From Algorimicrobium algoritergicola (lineage in GTDB: Bacteria; Bacteroidota; Bacteroidia; Flavobacteriales; Flavobacteriaceae): 64,000 nucleotides of DNA. The stretch is from positions 186,001 to 250,000 of the forward strand of contig NZ_VSKL01000005.1 in the NCBI RefSeq assembly GCF_008086165.1, written 5' to 3'. This document shows, piece after piece, positions 61,443 through 64,000 of this stretch (positions within the stretch are counted from its first letter, which is position 1; the number at the start of each line of letters is the position of its first letter). Both the position numbers and the translations under genes were made by a program. Below the pieces are notes generated by a model. It was not told the DNA's origin. It did no database searches and was given only the letters and a program-made list of their open reading frames with translations.

Positions 61443-62504
61443 TTACGAACGGAACATTTTTAGAAACCGATTTAACTTTCCATCAAATAAATCTGGTGTA
61501 AATTTATGATATAATTCCATGGCGTGTGGTTTCATATCTTTTTCAGTTTTCCCTTTGTATAATTCTGGTTTGTAATCCTTTAAATGTACGGATTCATTTA
61601 CGGTTTTTTCCTCAAAAATATTCCAAGTTTCCTTATCAATCCAGGTTGAAAAAATGGTAAATGTCTTTATATTTAATGCTTTTGCCATATTTACAGCACC
61701 ACCTTCATTGCCAATTAAAGCATGACAGTGTGCTGTGAGTGCTAAAAATTCTCGCAGACTTTTCCCAAATAAATTTAGATAAATATGGTTTTGTGTTTCC
61801 GGTTTACAGAGGTTAAAAATGGCTTGAGCATCGGCTTCCTGTTTTGGAATATAATTAAATAAAATCTGACCATCCGTTGTAGCTACAATTTGGTCAATTA
61901 CTTGTGCCATGTATTCAAACGGATAGGTTTTATTGGAGCCACTTCCCAGCACACTAATCATAATAAGTGGTTTACCAAAGCTTATCCCGTTTGAAATTAA
62001 AAACTGTTTACTTGTTTCAAGCTCTTCAGAAGTTAAATAAATTTTAGGCTTAGCAGATGTGATAAAAACATCCAAAGGTTCCAACAACTGCAAACGATTC
62101 ACTATTGCCAAACCACAAACTTCATGCGTTTGATTTGTGCGTTTTATATTATGATCATATATGAATGTTGAATAATGCTTGTAATATGAAATTTTAGTTT
62201 TAGAACCAGATAAAGCTGAAATTAGGTTACTAGATATTTTTGAATACACATCAACTACCACATTGTATTGTTCCTTTTTTACAGATTTAGTCAATGACCA
62301 AAGTGCCCTTTTGCTTTTTTCGGCTTCAGGTGTAAAGAAGATGAAATTATCAATAAAAGGATTGTTTTCAACAACAGGAAATGTGTGGGAATTGATTAAA
62401 TAATCTAATTGCGCATTTGGATAACGTTCACGTAAAGCCTCAAATAAGACGCTAGATGTGAGTACATCACCAATCATTTTTTGTTGTATAATTAATACTT
62501 TCAA
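61443..62504 (-). CDS. Glycosyltransferase family 9 (heptosyltransferase-like), TTG start
   Basis: This 353-residue protein opens KVLIIQQKMIGDVLTSSVLFEALRERYPNAQLDYLINS, a classic GT9 N-terminus. VEDVYSKI-like and DVVVDVY-like phrases (YNVVVDVYSKISSNL) follow, and the donor domain ends ALTAHCHALIGNEGGAVNMAKALNIKTFTIF, with the GT9 acidic pair. The initiator is TTG at 62504; the first in-frame ATG is nine codons further in, after conserved sequence. It transfers heptose or similar sugars during LPS core assembly. It ends 1 bp before the neighbouring GT2 gene's start codon, so the two are transcribed together. Confidence 0.9.
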   Translation of the reverse strand: MKVLIIQQKMIGDVLTSSVLFEALRERYPNAQLDYLINSHTFPVVENNPFIDNFIFFTPEAEKSKRALWSLTKSVKKEQYNVVVDVYSKISSNLISALSGSKTKISYYKHYSTFIYDHNIKRTNQTHEVCGLAIVNRLQLLEPLDVFITSAKPKIYLTSEELETSKQFLISNGISFGKPLIMISVLGSGSNKTYPFEYMAQVIDQIVATTDGQILFNYIPKQEADAQAIFNLCKPETQNHIYLNLFGKSLREFLALTAHCHALIGNEGGAVNMAKALNIKTFTIFSTWIDKETWNIFEEKTVNESVHLKDYKPELYKGKTEKDMKPHAMELYHKFTPDLFDGKLNRFLKMFRS

Positions 62505-62651
62505 ATGAATTTCTTTTACTAAAGTTAAAATGCGTTATTAGATTATTGGGTTAGTCAGTTGTTATGGCATTCCTACATAATAACCCAAAAACGCCTTATC
62601 ATTAAAGACAAAAAGTAATAAACGTCAAGTTATTATATTTAAATTTTTAGC

Positions 62652-62693
62652 TGAACACTGAACACTGAACACTGAACACTGAACACTGAACAT
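62652..62693. repeat. 7-bp microsatellite, six copies
   Basis: TGAACAC occurs five times in a row followed by TGAACAT. It lies in the 206-bp gap between dapD (minus, ending at 62711) and the GT9 gene (minus, starting at 62504). It is on the transcript between the two minus-strand genes and could vary in length by slippage. Confidence 0.85.
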
Positions 62694-62710
62694 TGCTGCT
62701 GCAAACTACA

Positions 62711-63526
62711 TTAAACCGCTACATCATATTCACGCAAAGCATCATTTAAAGATGTTTTTTTATTCGTGCTTTCTTTACGTTTTCCAATGATTAAAGCACA
62801 AGGTACTTGAAATTCACCAGCTTTAAATTTTTTGGTATAACTACCAGGAATTACAACAGAACGTGCAGGAACAACGCCTTTCATTTCAACAGGTTCATCA
62901 CCCGTTACATCAATAATTTTAGTACTCATGGTTAAAACAACATTCGCGCCTAAAACGGCTTCTTTCTCTACTTTAACACCTTCAACAACTATACAGCGTG
63001 AACCAATAAAAGCGCCATCCTCTATAATAACTGGGGAAGCTTGAAGCGGTTCTAAAACACCACCAATACCAACACCTCCAGAAAGATGCACATTTTTACC
63101 TATTTGCGCACAACTACCTACTGTTGCCCAAGTGTCCACCATGGTTCCTTCATCTACATAAGCGCCAATGTTTACATAACTAGGCATTAAAATAACGCCT
63201 TTAGAAATATAAGCACCATGTCTTGCAACCGCATGCGGAACAACACGAATACCTTTATCTTTATAACCTGTTTTTAATGGGATTTTATCATGATATTCAA
63301 AAATACCGACTTCAAATGTTTCCATTTTCTGAATAGGGAAATAAAGCACCACGGCTTTTTTAACCCATTCATTTACTTTCCAACCTTTATCCGTTGGTTC
63401 GGCAACACGCAAGGTACCTTCATCCAATAAGTCAATAACACTTCGAATGCTATCTATGGTAATTGTATCGGTTAGTAATTCGCGATTATCCCACGCATTT
63501 TCTATAATTTGTTGTAGTTGCTTCAT
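62711..63526 (-). CDS. dapD: Tetrahydrodipicolinate N-succinyltransferase
   Basis: This 271-residue protein begins at the ATG at 63526; the GTG 18 codons upstream is unlikely. It is a left-handed beta-helix acyltransferase: MPSYVNIGAYVDEGTMVDTWATVGSCAQIG, VHLSGGVGIGGVLEPLQASPVIIEDGAFIGSRCIVVEGVKV and VLTMSTKIIDVTGDE. It catalyses the succinylation step of the lysine/meso-diaminopimelate pathway and so feeds peptidoglycan. The length matches the ~271-residue family norm. It is divergent from ruvX, with 150 bp between the two starts. Confidence 0.96.
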   Translation of the reverse strand: MKQLQQIIENAWDNRELLTDTITIDSIRSVIDLLDEGTLRVAEPTDKGWKVNEWVKKAVVLYFPIQKMETFEVGIFEYHDKIPLKTGYKDKGIRVVPHAVARHGAYISKGVILMPSYVNIGAYVDEGTMVDTWATVGSCAQIGKNVHLSGGVGIGGVLEPLQASPVIIEDGAFIGSRCIVVEGVKVEKEAVLGANVVLTMSTKIIDVTGDEPVEMKGVVPARSVVIPGSYTKKFKAGEFQVPCALIIGKRKESTNKKTSLNDALREYDVAV

Positions 63527-63579
63527 AATAATTTTACTAAAAAATTGAGCGTCTAAATGTATAATTCTTGCTCTTTTCA

Positions 63580-63587
63580 CAAAGATA
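63580..63587 (-). promoter_or_regulatory. Promoter -7 element of dapD
   Basis: CAAAGATA on the plus strand reads TATCTTTG on the minus strand, matching TAnnTTTG. It lies 54 bp from the dapD ATG. No convincing TTG at -33 is visible. Confidence 0.4.
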
Positions 63588-63662
63588 AAGTTATAATTGA
63601 ATTCTTTATTACTGATTGCTTTTAAAAAATAGGTTTTCTGATTAAGTTTTAGTTTTAAATGG

Positions 63663-63670
63663 TAACTTTG
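63663..63670 (+). promoter_or_regulatory. Promoter -7 element of ruvX
   Basis: TAACTTTG matches TAnnTTTG and ends 7 bp before the ruvX ATG, so the transcript would be leaderless or nearly so. The element is divergent from the dapD one. Confidence 0.4.
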
Positions 63671-63677
63671 CCACTAT

Positions 63678-64000
63678 ATGGGACGTATACTTGCAATAGA
63701 TTTCGGAAAAGTTAGAACAGGAATAGCTGTTACAGATGAGATGCAAATAATAGCATCTGGCTTAACAACGGTAGATACCAAGAAGCTGATTAGCTTTTTA
63801 ATGGACTATGTTAAAACGGAATCGGTTGAGTTATTTGTGGTTGGCGAACCCAAACAAATGAATAATCAGGCATCTGAAAGTGAAGCGCTTATTTTACCAT
63901 TTTTAGAAAAGTTGCAAAAATCAATTCCTCAAATCCCTATTACACGTGTTGATGAGCGATTTACATCTAAAATGGCTTTTCAGACAATGATAGACAGTGG
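63678..64000 (+). CDS. ruvX: Putative pre-16S rRNA nuclease / RuvX (YqgF), N-terminal part
   Basis: The window ends 107 codons into the gene; a complete protein would have ~136 residues. It opens MGRILAIDFGKVRTGIAVTD, the RNase H-like YqgF start with the first catalytic Asp (AIDFG), has FVVGEPKQMNN (Glu), and ITRVDERFTSKMA (the conserved DERFTS). The family trims pre-16S rRNA ends and was first proposed as a Holliday-junction resolvase. Start ATG at 63678; the last part is beyond the window. Confidence 0.93.
   Translation, partial: MGRILAIDFGKVRTGIAVTDEMQIIASGLTTVDTKKLISFLMDYVKTESVELFVVGEPKQMNNQASESEALILPFLEKLQKSIPQIPITRVDERFTSKMAFQTMIDS

Noticed and set aside
62652-62693. CRISPR-like or integron-like repeat
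   Set aside because: A plain 7-bp microsatellite without spacers; too short for either.
1-64000. tRNA, rRNA, riboswitch or prophage
   Set aside because: I looked for cloverleaf-type sequences, conserved rRNA cores, known riboswitch cores and phage structural genes and saw none. A covariance-model search would be needed to exclude small RNAs.

Overview
This 64-kb window is chromosomal DNA from a low-GC member of the Bacteroidota, most likely a marine Flavobacteriaceae (Winogradskyella/Psychroserpens-like). The evidence is: several proteins with type IX secretion system (T9SS) sorting domains of both kinds (type A 'YPNPV' tails and type B gliding-motility-associated tails); TAnnTTTG promoter elements typical of the Bacteroidota sigma factor and few Shine-Dalgarno sequences; family-typical genes such as the ABC permease/M1 aminopeptidase fusion, DUF6090, four-helix-bundle protein and plus-strand sucC; and flavobacterial dispersed palindromes. 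The exact genus cannot be fixed from the sequence. I see no rRNA, tRNA, CRISPR array, prophage or intact insertion sequence.

Layout. 1-2.1 kb: end of an M28 peptidase, a T9SS type A secreted protein, a DinB-like and a VOC-fold protein (plus strand). 2.2-8.7 kb: a DUF1206 membrane protein, a broken DUF6090 gene, and a two-gene ABC system whose permease is fused to an M1 aminopeptidase (minus). 8.7-18.3 kb: a minus-strand accessory run of small exported or metabolic proteins: an alpha/beta hydrolase, small alpha-beta barrel and NTF2-fold proteins, an M28 peptidase, a RidA lipoprotein, a SAM methyltransferase, an NAD epimerase, a decayed NTF2-like gene and two internally duplicated secreted proteins. 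A LytTR response regulator and its TPR histidine kinase lie upstream (18.5-21.2 kb). 21.4-25.5 kb: a T9SS type A protein, sucC, an APS/PAPS reductase, a DUF1456 protein and a small TerB-like protein. 25.9-29.3 kb: a metal/redox island with a VIT1/CCC1 transporter, cytochrome b561-type protein, decayed ArsR regulator, palindromic operator candidate, thioredoxin-like protein, OsmC protein and ArsP-type permease. 29.4-31.4 kb: uvrB. 31.5-46.7 kb: five large adjacent T9SS type B proteins, all minus strand, preceded by an ABC-2 permease/ATPase pair (46.7-48.5 kb). 48.7-52.9 kb: housekeeping genes (pRiA4b ORF-3-like protein, heme A synthase, CCA tRNA nucleotidyltransferase, threonylcarbamoyl-AMP synthase) plus a four-helix-bundle gene with a premature stop. 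52.9-62.5 kb: a surface-glycan/LPS locus with glycosyltransferases of GT2, GT4 and GT9 type, a sugar aminotransferase, a NeuD-like acyltransferase and an InaA/WaaP-type kinase on alternating strands. 62.7-64 kb: dapD and the start of ruvX, divergent.

The most unusual material is the 15-kb T9SS type B block. One of its genes carries 12 tandem ECWE repeats with a perfect 324-bp direct duplication. Four of the five encode a shared acidic 'CD.D.DG' module in 11, 4, 2 and 1 copies. The second theme is gene decay: at least four genes are interrupted by nonsense codons or frameshifts (DUF6090, NTF2-like, ArsR, four-helix-bundle), and the ArsR remnant sits directly upstream of an intact operon with a perfect 18-bp palindrome before its first gene.
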